Below, in pieces: positions 1 to 11,194 of a stretch of 64,000 nt of DNA. Source of the DNA: Absidia repens (lineage: Eukaryota > Mucoromycota > Mucoromycetes > Mucorales > Cunninghamellaceae); assembly GCA_002105175.1 (NCBI GenBank), contig MCGE01000029.1, forward strand, positions 1 through 64,000, in the 5' to 3' direction. Made by a program: the position numbers and the translations under genes. The notes beneath the pieces were generated by a model. The model did not search any database and was not told the origin of the DNA. It worked only from the letters and a program-made list of their open reading frames with translations. Within the stretch, counting starts at the first letter, position 1. Every line of letters begins with the position of its first letter.

Positions 1-819
1 TTTTATTTTTTGGAAATCGGGGAGAGAGGAACTAGGGAATTTCGTCCAAGTAACAAAATTAAAAAAGATCGGGCATACCGTGACCTTTTGACAGCTAACT
101 ACACGGGATCATTTTTCCCATCAAGGAATGAGTCTATAACCCAATATTATTCGACTTGCACCGACTTTCTTTTTCTTAATTCTATCGTTCTTGTAGCGAT
201 GTCGATGTTTACATACACAAATCAAATCACGTCCTCGAGTGTGGTAGTATGGCGTCAGACGCTAACGCTAATTACAGTCTAACCCCCCCCCTCCCGTAAA
301 TGAAAAACCCTAATCCGTCATTACCGTAGCCTCACCGTAGCCAACACTTTTTTTTTTCTCCAATGCAACCACAGAATCTAGACCCGACTCGAGCGGAATT
401 TCAAGTCATGAACAACAAAAACACCCGCCCCCAGTCGTTACAAGCCTAATAAAAGCAGACCCGAATAACCTAAGAATGATCCTTAATATTTATCAATGAT
501 GGTGGGAAGCCCCTCTGAATGTTGTCACCCAAGGTTTCACATCTACATATAAGTCCTGTATCACACAAACTCATAAAAAAATAAAAAAAAAAAAATAAAC
601 TGATGAGGCTAACGACATATTCATCATATTGAGAGGAAAGCAGTATAATGTAATTGGCAAATGTAGCTATTTTATTTTTATTGGATGATCATAAAATAAG
701 AAAGAATAAATATAAAATAAAGAGATACAACAATGAAAGACATTGTATCTATATACTAAAAAGTCATAAAAAGAATGTAATAAAATATAAATTGAAAACT
801 ATATACAAAAAGTTGTAGT
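1..819. other. AT-rich intergenic stretch, no gene seen
   Basis: This stretch lies downstream of the shugoshin-like gene. It is AT-rich with homopolymer runs (a C-run near 283, T-run near 350, A-run near 575-597). The short open frame at 10-282 shows no recognisable domain, no compositional signature of coding sequence and no neighbouring exons, so I treat it as chance. The part from about 660 to 819 may contain the 3' UTR of the minus-strand gene. Confidence 0.5.
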
Positions 820-1111
820 TCATAAGGGAGAAGTAGGGGGACTAGACAGTTGTTGCTGGTGTTGATTTTCAAAGATCATGGTTGGATGTTGTCGCAGAGG
901 AAGTTTTGTCATGATGCTTGACAAGGGCCGACGACCAGGAGGAGGAGTGGGAGGCATGGGTTGCTGTTGCACGGCCAAGGGATCTTCCTCATCTGAGAGT
1001 TCTTGTTGATCGTCCGACGAATCAGTATCCATGATCAACATGGGCTTTTCTTCTTCATCCACCACAGCCGCCGTTACCACCAAACCATCACCATTCTCAT
1101 TTGGACCAGCC

Positions 1112-1154
<43 letters not shown>

Positions 1155-1505
1155 GACGCATCATTGATAGACCCAGCATTTTAATACGTAAGTATGCTCT
1201 TTCTAATTCCATTTTCGTTTCATCCAAAGTTGTTTCCTTTTGGTAAGTGATTGTCTTCAAGGCGCTAATGGTGTACCGGGCAAAGGAGAGTTCACGTTGA
1301 AGATGTTCGTTTTGTTGAGCAAGATAAGCGTTCTCCAATTCCAGTCGAGTCACGCTATTTTTACAGGTCATACCCGTTGCTAATATAAAAATAAAAAGAG
1401 AGAAGAGAAAAGAAAAGAATATTAATATACTGATCCTACTTTAACAAACCATGTAAGCTTACCTTCAATGTTTCGTGAGTTTGTATTCGCAGAATCAAAA
1501 GGCAT
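820..1505 (-). CDS. shugoshin-like centromere cohesion protector (200 aa)
   Basis: Two exons, 1463-1505 and 820-1379 (minus strand), joined through a GT-AG intron at 1380-1462 with phase kept (first exon 43 nt). The start at 1505 adds a short leader (MPFDSANTNSRNIEA) before the coiled coil. Residues about 23-88 form a heptad-rich coiled coil of the shugoshin N-terminal type (LELENAYLAQQNEHLQREL), which in this family binds PP2A to protect centromeric cohesin. A pure CAA-coded glutamine run of about 15 residues follows, then an acidic stretch (DSSDDQQELSDEED) and a proline-rich tail. The basic C-terminal shugoshin motif that binds H2A is not obvious, and 200 aa is short for the family. Family assignment rests on the coiled coil alone. 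A generic coiled-coil protein is the alternative. Confidence 0.55.
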
Positions 1506-2637
1506 GGTTCAAGATAAAGGCCACAAAGCAATATGAGAAGAATATAAATAAAGATTTGTAGATGAAGGTATATAAAAAGTATGAACAGATATGTATAAGT
1601 AGAACAGACCAGCTGTTACGTTTATGAATGGGTGTGTGAGTGTGTAATGAAAAAAAAAAAGGGTGAAGTGTAAAAGACCAAAAAATATTTGAGAGTGAAA
1701 AGAGAGACAGAAAAAATGAAACCTGTTGGGAGAAAATTTTTAAATTTTAAAAGAAAGATGCCGGAGTTTAAAGTCATCATGCGTTATGTTGGCACAGTTT
1801 CTCCTGAACACTGTGACAAAACATGCGGTATGGTGTCTTTTTACGCTGTTTTAGGTTTTTAACCATACATCACCAAATGCTCTCACGTAACAAAGACAAC
1901 TCTCATCGATTCATTTCCATTGTTTATTTACTTTTGCCCTATAATACGATACATCACCTAAATGGCTGGAACAAGTGGATCGAGCACCCTTCATTAGCCG
2001 ATGTAACGTGCACTCACCTCCGCTATCAACTCCCCGATCCGCCCAAAACTAACTCGATTCATAAACAAAAAGGGAGGAGATTTAAAGAATCGAGCCCATT
2101 ACTGTATACTGTCACTAGGTACTACTGTATCGGCATACAGTACAAAAAAAGAAAGTTTGTGGAGGGGAGAATAATTGTTACCTGGATGATGGTCCTGATT
2201 TTTTCGATTGATAGAGAACGCTATTTATAAAATTTTTAAATTCATTGACTGGATTCATTTAACAGGAATATACATATACAGATATATATATAAATAAATA
2301 AAGGCGCGTTTTCAATGCAGATCCTTTATTCATTATTGTAACTGTCAATGTCTTTCTCCTCACTTCTCTCCCTCTCCCCTCTTCTTTACTTTTTTATAGG
2401 TGTCACAAGAAACCAAAAAGTTGACGAGATTTGATAAAAAGGGTAAGAATCATATGACAAAGTTGGTATCATTATTTTATTGGATATTATTTACAAAACG
2501 AAGGCGATGATAAGGGTATGTATGTAAACTGTATATGTAAAATATCTTTATATGATACTGATCTACAGTATATGACAGTGTGAATCCAAATTTCCCGATA
2601 TATATCATATACTTTATATATGATATGTGACTAATAA
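1506..2637. other. intergenic, 5' flank of shugoshin-like gene
   Basis: No gene is supported. An open frame at 1823-2230 (+) has no recognisable domain and no splice partners. A perfect 9-bp inverted repeat with a 5-nt loop (TATCATATA ... TATATGATA) lies at 2603-2625 in AT-rich DNA. Confidence 0.4.
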
Positions 2638-2925
2638 TTACACCTTCAACCAGTGCCTATTAATTGTATTTTTTGTTCCTCCAGGAGTTTCTCCTTGCAC
2701 AAGGCACACCGTTGTAGGATTATTGATCACCACGACTTTGGAAAATTTGACTGATTTGAGCTGAACATCATGGGAAGACATAGAAGAAATCGAGCTTGAT
2801 GTGAAACCCGATGAATGGCTGCTTGAGCTATAAGATGAGGACGAAAAACTGTGCCTGAGCGGACTTTGAATGGATTTTACTGCTGATGATGGTGGTGAAA
2901 CATCAAGAATATAAAGGCGGGTCAT
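2638..2925 (-). CDS. hypothetical small serine-rich protein (95 aa)
   Basis: An open frame runs from ATG at 2925 to a stop at 2638-2640. It encodes a serine-rich low-complexity segment (about residues 22-50) followed by a more ordered stretch (SVKFSKVVVINNPTTVCLVQ). I chose the ATG at 2925 because the longer in-frame extension to 3063 is AT-rich and reads through TATA-like sequence. I do not recognise a family. The codon content is better balanced than in surrounding DNA, which is the only support for coding. It could be a real small gene, a terminal exon of an unseen gene, or chance. Confidence 0.25.
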   Translation of the reverse strand: MTRLYILDVSPPSSAVKSIQSPLRHSFSSSSYSSSSHSSGFTSSSISSMSSHDVQLKSVKFSKVVVINNPTTVCLVQGETPGGTKNTINRHWLKV

Positions 2926-3446
2926 TTTTTGATTTTTGGGAGTCGAGGAAATATATATCAAATAAAAAATAGACATACAAAATTGAGTGTCTTTTATATA
3001 TATTTGCTCTTGTGGCTTGTAGTAATACCAAATGAAAACAATGACGATGCTGGCGAGACTCATGACTTATTATCACACTGTCATAGTGATACATACTTTA
3101 TCTTCAAAACAAAAACACAAAAAATCATCAGACACTCATGCTGTTCATGATAAAAGAATGGTATATCAGAAAGGAGAACTTCTGTTTTGTCAAATCTTTT
3201 TTGTCTCCAAAAAAAAAAGTTATGTATTAAATCCCCGTCCTGTGCATGAATAGTATTTTTTTTTTTTGGTGGGGGTCTCCTATATAAGTTGGCCCCCCTA
3301 CAAATTTGTTTTTTGTTTAAAAAATCACTTTTTAACTCCTTTCCTCGTTCTTTTTACTAAACCTACGCTTCATTTTTTTTCTCTCTCTCTTTTCTTTACA
3401 ATCGCATCACTTTTTTTATTCTATCGCATATATCTTCAACAACATC
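2926..3446. other. intergenic / PAK gene 5' flank
   Basis: This holds the likely promoter and leader of the downstream PAK kinase. Overlapping short frames on both strands (2903-3094, 2929-3150, 3032-3253, 3266-3472) are mutually incompatible and look like chance. The last 100 nt are CT-rich, typical of the leaders in this window. Confidence 0.4.
3291..3298 (+). promoter_or_regulatory. TATA-like box of the PAK kinase gene
   Basis: TATATAAG lies 149 nt before the chosen ATG (3447), followed by a CT-rich leader. The position is reasonable for a fungal promoter, but this is a motif call only. Confidence 0.4.
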
Positions 3447-5539
3447 ATGCCCACATCACAAGAACACACTAGTTTGGATCGTAACTCAAAAGGTACTAAA
3501 ATTCACCAAAAAAAAAAAAAAAAAAAAAAAAAAACGTGACCCTTGCCTTTTCTTCTTCATTCATTATTCTCACCACCTTTTTTTTCTTTTTTTTTCTCTT
3601 GTTTTACTAGCCATACCCGCCAACCGGATACAAGAAAGACAGCACAATCCAACATTGCGTCGCTCACTAGCACTTGCATATCAACAGGAACGTCCCACTC
3701 AAGTAATTAAAAACTGTAAATCAACCCCATCCTTATCACGTCATTTCTCTTTGGGTACAAAGAACAACGTGACGAAATTATACAATACAAGCGGCAACAA
3801 TTCTTCACCAACCCAAGCGACCTACTGCGTAGATATTCGTCTCTCTAGTCAACATTACAGAACACATTCACCACCACCACTTCCTCTACCTTCACATCCA
3901 AAAGCCATGTACGACCAACCTCATCCTCACTCACACGCCAACCACCAACACCACCAACTTTACAATAACTCTGTGCACTCTTTAGCCTCCACCTTGGTTA
4001 AAACTCCTACACACCACTCGTCTTCAGATTCATCAAGTCGTCGAAGCTCTCGTGCGTTATCTTTGCAACAACAACAACAACAACAACAACAACAGCAACA
4101 GCAACAGCAACAGACATATGTACATCATACAAATTTATCGCCAGCAGCAAATGCGCTTGTCAACAATGATCCCAACATGTATGTCACTGGCAAAGCAAAA
4201 GACAGAACATCCCTTAAAGGTGTATTAGACAAGTTTGTTATAGGATTCACAGGTAATGTAGCTGAACCGAAAAAAGTAGGGTAGGAACGTGGGGTTACTG
4301 ACTTCTTTTCAAACTTTATTATTAGATATGCTGTCAAACGGTAGCAACAGCAACAACAACAAACATGCATCTGATATATCGTTACCATTCAATACTCGCC
4401 ATGTGACGCACGTTGGCTTTGATGCTCATACTGGTGAATTTACTGGTCTCCCCAATGAATGGCAAGTGCTACTTCGACACAGCGGCATCACAAAAAAAGA
4501 ACAAGAGCAAAATCCTCAGGTAAACATAAAACATTGTATCTGGAAGATATCACTCGCCTTACATGAAAATTATTTTCCGATAGGCTGTCATTGATGCCAT
4601 CGAATTTTATCAAGGAACAAGGAATCTCACAGAAGGGGTATGGAACAAAATCCCAAAGGCGGTTTCATCAAGATCCCTGATGCTGGATGATCGTGAAAAA
4701 ACTTCCACATGGCGCCGCTGGTCAAAATTCAAGACATTGGACAAGAAACGAAAATCTACCCCACTCCAACTCTCAAACAACTCTGTAAGCGTTAAAAACC
4801 TTCAACGTTTAGCAGAAGAGAGGAACTCATCACTCACCTTTTTTCGCTTCTTTCTCCTTAATAGTCTTCCCGACCATCTATTCAGTCAGCAGGTAAGAAT
4901 TCTTTCTGTAAAATAAATACTACTAGAAAACTGACTTTTTTTTTTTTTATTGGGTAGGAACCTTTGACAACAAATTCAATCACAAAGACCACAACTCAAA
5001 GGGTAGTCAAGGAGGACCTGAAACTTCAACATCAACACCAATGAATACTTCTACTTCCTCTTCCAACAACAACAATGACAGCAAAATGCCTACAGAAGCA
5101 TCTAATGACAGTACTCTACCCGAGACAGGATCTGGCAGCAATCGAAATTCCATCACCACCACCACCGACGAACCAGATGGCGACGACGGAGATATTCAGC
5201 AATTGTGCTCGACGTTTTCCTCTGATGATGTTGAAAGCGATGATATGAAAGAAACACAATCCACCATCACGACTCAAGCAGCAAGCACCATCACCACCGC
5301 GACCACTGTCTCTACTACCGTTACCGAAGACGATCATCAGCAGTCCCCACAAACTCCACCTCCTGCCTCAATCAATACCACGACTGCATCACCAGGAGGA
5401 GGAGGTGCAGTCAAGCGTCGCTCATCCAAGGACAGGAAACAAAACGCACTCAAGGATGCTGAGGTGGTGAAACGTCTCAAGGAAATTTGCGGCAATGTAG
5501 ATCCAACCACAATTTATACCGACATGGTGAAAATTGGCC

Positions 5540-5578
<39 letters not shown>

Positions 5579-6610
5579 TATCTTTATAACCATGTGAAAC
5601 TCAACGTAACTCTTTTTTTTTAGTGCATCTGGTGGTGTTTTTACAGCACATCAGCATTCTGACAAAGATGGGGGTAATCCCGTGGCTATCAAACAGATGA
5701 ATTTACAGCAACAGCCAAAAAAGGAATTGATTATCAATGAAATTGTCGTCATGAAGCAATCGCAACACCCCAACATTGTCAACTTTATCAGCTCGTATCT
5801 CTGGAAAGGCGATTTGTGGGTGATCATGGAGTACATGGAAGGTGGAAGCTTGACGGATGTGGTGACGTGCAACATGATGACCGAAGGACAAATTGCTGCC
5901 GTCTGTCGTGAGGTCTTGAAGGGCTTAAGACACCTGCATGGGAACGGGGTGATTCACCGTGATATCAAAAGTGATAATATCTTGCTCAGTCTTCAAGGCG
6001 ATATCAAACTCAGTAAGTACTTATATATATATATATATAAATATATTCGTTGCATCAATTACTGATCTTGTCAATTTTTTTTTTTTTTAATTGTGTTATT
6101 ATAGCTGATTTCGGTTTCTGTGCACAACTGAATGATAGTCAGTCCAAACGAACCACCATGGTCGGTACTCCTTATTGGGTAAGAAAATCATCTACAAAAA
6201 GGGCATACAGGGTAGAAAATTTGAACTAACAGATTTTCTTTTTTTTTTATTTAATGCCTTTTAATTAGATGGCTCCTGAAGTAGTGACACGAAAGGAATA
6301 TGGCCCCAAGGTGGATATTTGGTCTTTGGGCATCATGTCTATTGAAATGGTGGAAGGTGAACCTCCTTATCTGAATGAAAATCCTTTACGGGCATTGTAC
6401 TTGATTGCAACCAATGGCACACCACAATTACAGAACCCAGAGGTGCTTAGCGAAGATTTCAGGGACTTTTTGGACCAAAGTCTTCAAGTGGATAGCGACG
6501 CCCGGCCTGAAGCAGACGATATACTCAAACATCCTTTCTTGGAAAGAGCCGACCCATTACGCTCCTTGGCTCCTTTGATACGCGCTGCTCGGGAAAGTAT
6601 GGACTCTTGA
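3447..6610 (+). CDS. PAK/Ste20-family p21-activated protein kinase (833 aa)
   Basis: Nine exons: 3447-3492, 3611-4252, 4326-4519, 4584-4784, 4865-4892, 4958-5543, 5624-6012, 6105-6178, 6269-6610. All junctions are GT-AG and in phase (2502 nt). The N-terminal region is low complexity with a glutamine run before the CRIB. The Cdc42/Rac-binding CRIB motif is at about residues 247-262 ([16 protein letters not shown]), continuing [10 protein letters not shown]. The kinase domain starts with the glycine loop GQGASGGVF (564-572), the ATP lysine is in VAIK (K589), and [13 protein letters not shown] and GTPYWMAPE follow. No PH domain precedes the CRIB, so it resembles Ste20/Pak1 more than Cla4. The family phosphorylates MAPK kinase kinases and cytoskeletal targets at polarity sites under Cdc42. 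AATAAA is at 6853-6858. Confidence 0.95.
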
Positions 6611-7023
6611 TTGATTTTTGACACGCGCGCTTTGTTTTTATGTATTTCCTTTTAGTTTAACTCTCTCTCTCTCCCTCTTTCTCCTCTCCTTCTGGACGCG
6701 GACCTTATATACCTATCATTTTTTTTTTTTTTGCCCAATTATTATTGCTAGTTTATCCTATTTTAGTTTATTCTTTATCTCTCTATCTTTCCTTCCATTA
6801 TTATTAACCATTAGTTTAGTACGTTGAAACAAAATGCATATTTTTATTTTATAATAAAGCCATGTTATCATATCACTCACATTTTATTGTTCGTGACACG
6901 ATGCGCTCTGGCGGAATTTGAACGTTTTGTATTTTTTTTTTTTTTTTCAACAATTTTATTGTTCCTCACTTCGTTGGTTATTTCTTATTTTATCCTTGTT
7001 GCCACTGCTTTTTATTATATATT
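6611..7023. other. intergenic between PAK and kinesin-5 genes
   Basis: T- and CT-rich DNA holding the PAK 3' UTR (AATAAA at 6853-6858) and the kinesin-5 promoter/leader. Open frames here (6618-6827, the start of 6824-7525) are T-rich phenylalanine/leucine strings and look non-coding. Confidence 0.5.
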
Positions 7024-8421
7024 ATGCGGGAATCAAACAAACAGCCTCATCAAAGACAAAAGCCACAGTCTATCCCTGCCAACTCGAAACCATCCATTCC
7101 TACCTTTTCACCCAGACGACGTACCTATCCAAAATCATCAACACCTTCGAATACATCAACACGACGATCTAATGCACATAATGCTTATAACAGCGATAAA
7201 GGGACAAATATTCAAGTTGTTTTGCGCTGCAGGTAAGAAATATTATCTTTATAAAAAAAAAGTTCCCAAGGTCCTGAATGCTCCGTGTTCCTTACACTCG
7301 CTTGCTCTTTTTTTTTTTTTTTTTTTATCAACTAGGGGCCGTAACGAAAGCGAACTGGCTGCTGAATCACCGGTCATATTGGAACCATCGGGTCACAAGG
7401 ATGTCCTTTTAACAACAAGCAACAAGCGATTCTCCTTTGATCGTGTCTTTGATCAGAATACCACTCAGGAACACATTTACGCAGAAGTTGTACAGCCAAT
7501 CTTGGATCAAGTCTTGGAAGGGTAAGTGAAGGGGACGTGGGGGACAAAGTAGATTAGTGAGTGTTACTTTTTGCGTAAAAGATAACAAAACAAACTAACG
7601 CGCATATTGATCCTTAGTTACAATTGTACAATATTTGCATATGGACAGACAGGCAGTGGGAAAACGTAAGTAAACGGGCGCCAAACAGAACGATGCGTGT
7701 GTATGTGTATATATATGGTGTCTTGACTTACTTGCCTCTTTTCTTTTTGTTCTTATTCTTTGCAGATATACTATGGAAGGCAATCTTGAACAACGTACCG
7801 ACGACGCTGGGATTATTCCAAGGGTGATAGACAATTTATACGAGGCACTAGAGACGAAGGGAACGGAATATTCAATCAAAGTCTCACTTTTGGAACTCTA
7901 CAATGAAGAATTACGAGATTTACTCAACCCTTCCAACCATCAACAAGGACGACAAATCAAGATTTTTGAAGACAAGGACGGCTCGGGGGTGATCATACAA
8001 GGAGTGGACGAGAAGTATATTCAAACAGCTGAAGAAGGATTGGATGTTTTACGGTCAGGAATCAAGTATCGAAGCACAGGCACAACAAAATGTAACGACA
8101 AATCAAGGTAAATTAAAAAAAAAAAGATCATCTTGTGATTGTTATACTGACTGGCATTGGAATTTTTTGTACGACGCTGTAGTCGATCTCATTGTATATT
8201 CTCTCTCACTATTCATATCCGGGAGTCTGTACCTGGAAAAGAAGATGTCTTTCGTATTGGTAAACTCAACTTGGTGGATTTGGCTGGATCAGAAAACATC
8301 AACCGGTCTGGCGCGGAACTTATTAGGGCTCGTGAAGCGGGGATGATCAATCAAAGTCTGTTAACTCTGGGCCGGGTAATCAACCATCTGGTGGAACATT
8401 CAACTCATATACCCTATAGGT

Positions 8422-8463
<42 letters not shown>

Positions 8464-10114
8464 GATGGGGCATGGATGAAGAGGGAAAAATGACACTAAT
8501 ACGATCCTTTGAATAGAGAAAGTAAATTGACACGTTTGCTGAAGGACTCGCTAGGTGGAAAGACAAGAACATGTATCATTGCTACTGTGTCCATTGCCAA
8601 AATGAACCAAGAAGAAATCATCAGCACTCTCGATTATGCCAACCGTGCCAAGAACATTCGAAACCGACCTGAGGCCAATCAACCTGCCAATCGCAACATT
8701 CATATTCGGGATTTGGAACTGAAAATTGAACAACTCAAGGCCGATCTGAATGCCAGTTATGATAAAAATGGTGTTTATATGACGCATAAATCATATGAAC
8801 TGATGAAGGAAGAAAATCAGCAACTCAAGGACTCGGTTAAGGACAGACAAGATCGTTTGGACAAGGCAAAACACGATTTAGTGCACACTGAATCCAAGTT
8901 GCGGGATGTGACGGTAAGGGAAAAAAAAAAAGTAAACTGGATGGACTGGACATGATTGATATTAATGCCATTCGCGTTTTCAAAATGATAGGCCAGGATT
9001 GACTCGATTATTAGGGAATGTGATCAGAAGGTGGACAAAATCAAATTGGAGGAAGAACAAGTACGGACCCAACAAACAAATGAAATACTGGATTATTTTG
9101 GAAAGTTTGAACAGGACCTACGATCACTTAACAAAGAGGTAAGAGGACAGCATACATGGTCAGTTAACCCGGTTCTCTGCGATATTAAGTACCCCTTCCT
9201 TTTTTTTTTTTTTATTGTTTGTGCGTCGATATTCAGGTACATATTATTGGGAAACGGTATAACGATATCTATCAACACCATATTCAAGACGATCAACGCC
9301 AAATTGAGTCCCATGAAACGGATATTGACAAATGGAAATCTATAGTACAAGAATCAATGGAACAACAGGTAATTTAAAATAGATAATAATATCTGGCCTT
9401 TTCTTTCTGAAGATATTTACTTTTAATATGTTTGTTTGTTCAAACTAGATTCAACGTCTCAAGGAACAAAATAAAAGGCAACGGGATCTATTCAAAAAAG
9501 AAAAACAAAAAGAACAGGAAGCATGGACAAGGATGCAGCAATTGGTACAGGAACTCAGCACATCCCGGCAAGACAGTTTGGATACCACAGCAACTTCATT
9601 AAACAACTCTTTGGTGGATGGCATCGGGCTACTGGAATCGTCGAAAACAAACATGGATGCCGAAAACAAGAAACTCTCCTTACATATCAAACAAAAGAGG
9701 GATGAAATCGGGATTATGGAAAGCGAAGTACTGGAAGATCAAAACCGATACAAAAAGGTAAATTGGCATTGATAATAATTACTTTTAACCCCTCCCCATT
9801 TAAGGCATATACTCATTCTGCATCTTTTTTTTTTTTTTTTTTTTTTTTTGTGACTGTAGATCCAATCACGTCTTACATCCATAAGCTCTCTCAGTGAAGC
9901 ACAACAACAATTTTTACATAGTCGGACGAAGCAACCCTCTAATGAAGGTAAGTGAATCGATTGTCGAATTATCTAGAAAAAAAAAATGAATGCATGCATG
10001 CCAACTCTAACTCGTTTTTTTATTTACTTATTTATTTGTTTAATAGAGCTACGAAAACGGACCCTGGAGGAACCTGAGAAAGAGCCCGTTCCTTCAAAAC
10101 GACTGCATCGATAG
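7024..10114 (+). CDS. kinesin-5 (BimC/Eg5/Cin8-type) mitotic motor, short tail (720 aa)
   Basis: Eleven exons: 7024-7232, 7336-7521, 7618-7665, 7766-8107, 8183-8419, 8517-8913, 8992-9138, 9237-9368, 9449-9757, 9860-9947, 10047-10114; total 2163 nt, all GT-AG and in phase. A basic 60-residue leader precedes [12 protein letters not shown], the kinesin-5 motor start. The P-loop GQTGSGKT is at 141-148, switch I NDKSSRSH at 258-265, switch II DLAGSE at 294-299, and the motor ends near 392. A coiled-coil stalk follows. Kinesin-5 tetramers crosslink and slide antiparallel spindle microtubules. The product is short: fungal relatives are usually about 1000 aa or more, and no BimC box (the CDK-site tail motif) is visible in the basic tail. 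The intron after exon 5 begins with a GA microsatellite. AATAAA is at 10208-10213. Confidence 0.92.
8424..8460 (+). repeat. GA microsatellite in kinesin-5 intron
   Basis: A near-perfect GA dinucleotide tract starts four bases after the 5' splice site of the fifth intron (exon ends at 8419). It leaves the donor GTAAGA intact. Confidence 0.9.
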
Positions 10115-11194
10115 TGATAGATTTTAGTATAGATAATTTTTTATTTTTATATTTTACACAGTTTATACCACCTCTTTCTTTTGTTATATATCTGATGATT
10201 TATATGAAATAAAAAAATGAGCCCCTTGGTTTGGGTTTTTTCTGTGTAAAAATGATGTGATTGTGTGCATTATTAGTGTGTGGGTCAAATGGGATCTATT
10301 CTGGGTGTGTGACATGACAATGGATCAAAATGGAAAATTGACATCTTCTTGTAATACAAGGCCCTGCCTTTATTTTATATATGAGACAATGATACGATCT
10401 CCTTGACTTGGATTGTACTTCAAACAACTGGGAAATAAATATGAGGTGCAGCACGGGGCTAAAGCGGCGTGGCCTATCGGTTGACCAATGAAAAAGTGTG
10501 CCTCTCATTGGTGCTTCTTGTATTTTTGACATTTTGACTGGAGCTGGGGCAGAGAGCTTCTTAATGGACCAGAGATGAAACTTTTTTTTTTTTAAATAGA
10601 GAAAGGGGGTGTGTCTCGCATAGTTGGCCCAGATAAAAAAAAGAAAAAAAAAAGGTTAATATTAGAAAGGTAACAACAATATGTGTGCTTTCCTTGCTCT
10701 CTTTCTCCTTGTTCGTTTCATATGAATGACTTGAAGATTTTGCAGTGACATCATATTGTCAGTCTTTTTTTCATTATAGCAGCTGCTATGAAAGCACATT
10801 TATAGTATAGCGGATGATATCTCGGGTTATTTTATTGGTTTTTAGCCACTACATGACAATAATGTGAAGCACTCCTCTTCTAATTTTACGCATGATTCAT
10901 GATTAAAATTCCGCTCCAGTTGCTGATTGGTTCAGTATTTTACAGAACAAAAACTCCCCCTTCTGTCTCGACGCTCTTTCCTTTTTCTTCCTTCGTTACT
11001 TTTTTTTTTATCAATATATTTTTCATTCTTATACCCTCCTCTACTATATCATTATTTTTTGATACATTTTATCCTACTTCCTCATTATCGACAAGGTAAT
11101 TGTAGAATGAAGGCAAGACTTGAAATACGCGAGTACTCTTATTAAAACTGGATTACTCTTTTCTCCTTTTGTATAGACAGCCAATATTTGAATC
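10115..11194. other. intergenic, kinesin-3 promoter region
   Basis: This contains the kinesin-5 3' UTR and the kinesin-3 upstream region. A pair of CCAAT boxes in inverted orientation is at 10484-10512. From 10900 to 11190 the DNA is CT- and T-rich. A 78-codon frame at 10296-10532 (-) overlaps the CCAAT pair and has no recognisable homology. Confidence 0.5.
10484..10512. promoter_or_regulatory. inverted pair of CCAAT boxes
   Basis: ACCAATGA at 10484-10491 and its exact reverse complement TCATTGGT at 10505-10512 flank a 13-nt spacer. CCAAT is the binding core of the fungal HAP/NF-Y complex. The pair lies about 680 nt before the kinesin-3 ATG. A regulatory role is inferred from the motif only. 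Confidence 0.35.

Noticed and set aside
10..282. 90-codon open frame at the window start
   Set aside because: No recognisable domain, no splice partners, AT-rich setting; consistent with chance.
1823..2230. 135-codon open frame on the plus strand
   Set aside because: No family resemblance and no flanking promoter, exon or polyA context; probably a chance frame upstream of the shugoshin-like gene.
2603..2625. Perfect 9-bp AT hairpin
   Set aside because: In AT-rich DNA such palindromes arise easily; there is no terminator role for it in a eukaryotic setting and no repeat copies with the same arms were confirmed.
6824..7240. Possible N-terminal extension of kinesin-5 in another frame
   Set aside because: It is a translated T-rich leader (Phe/Leu strings). 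The frame matching the NIQVVLRCR motor start begins at ATG 7024.
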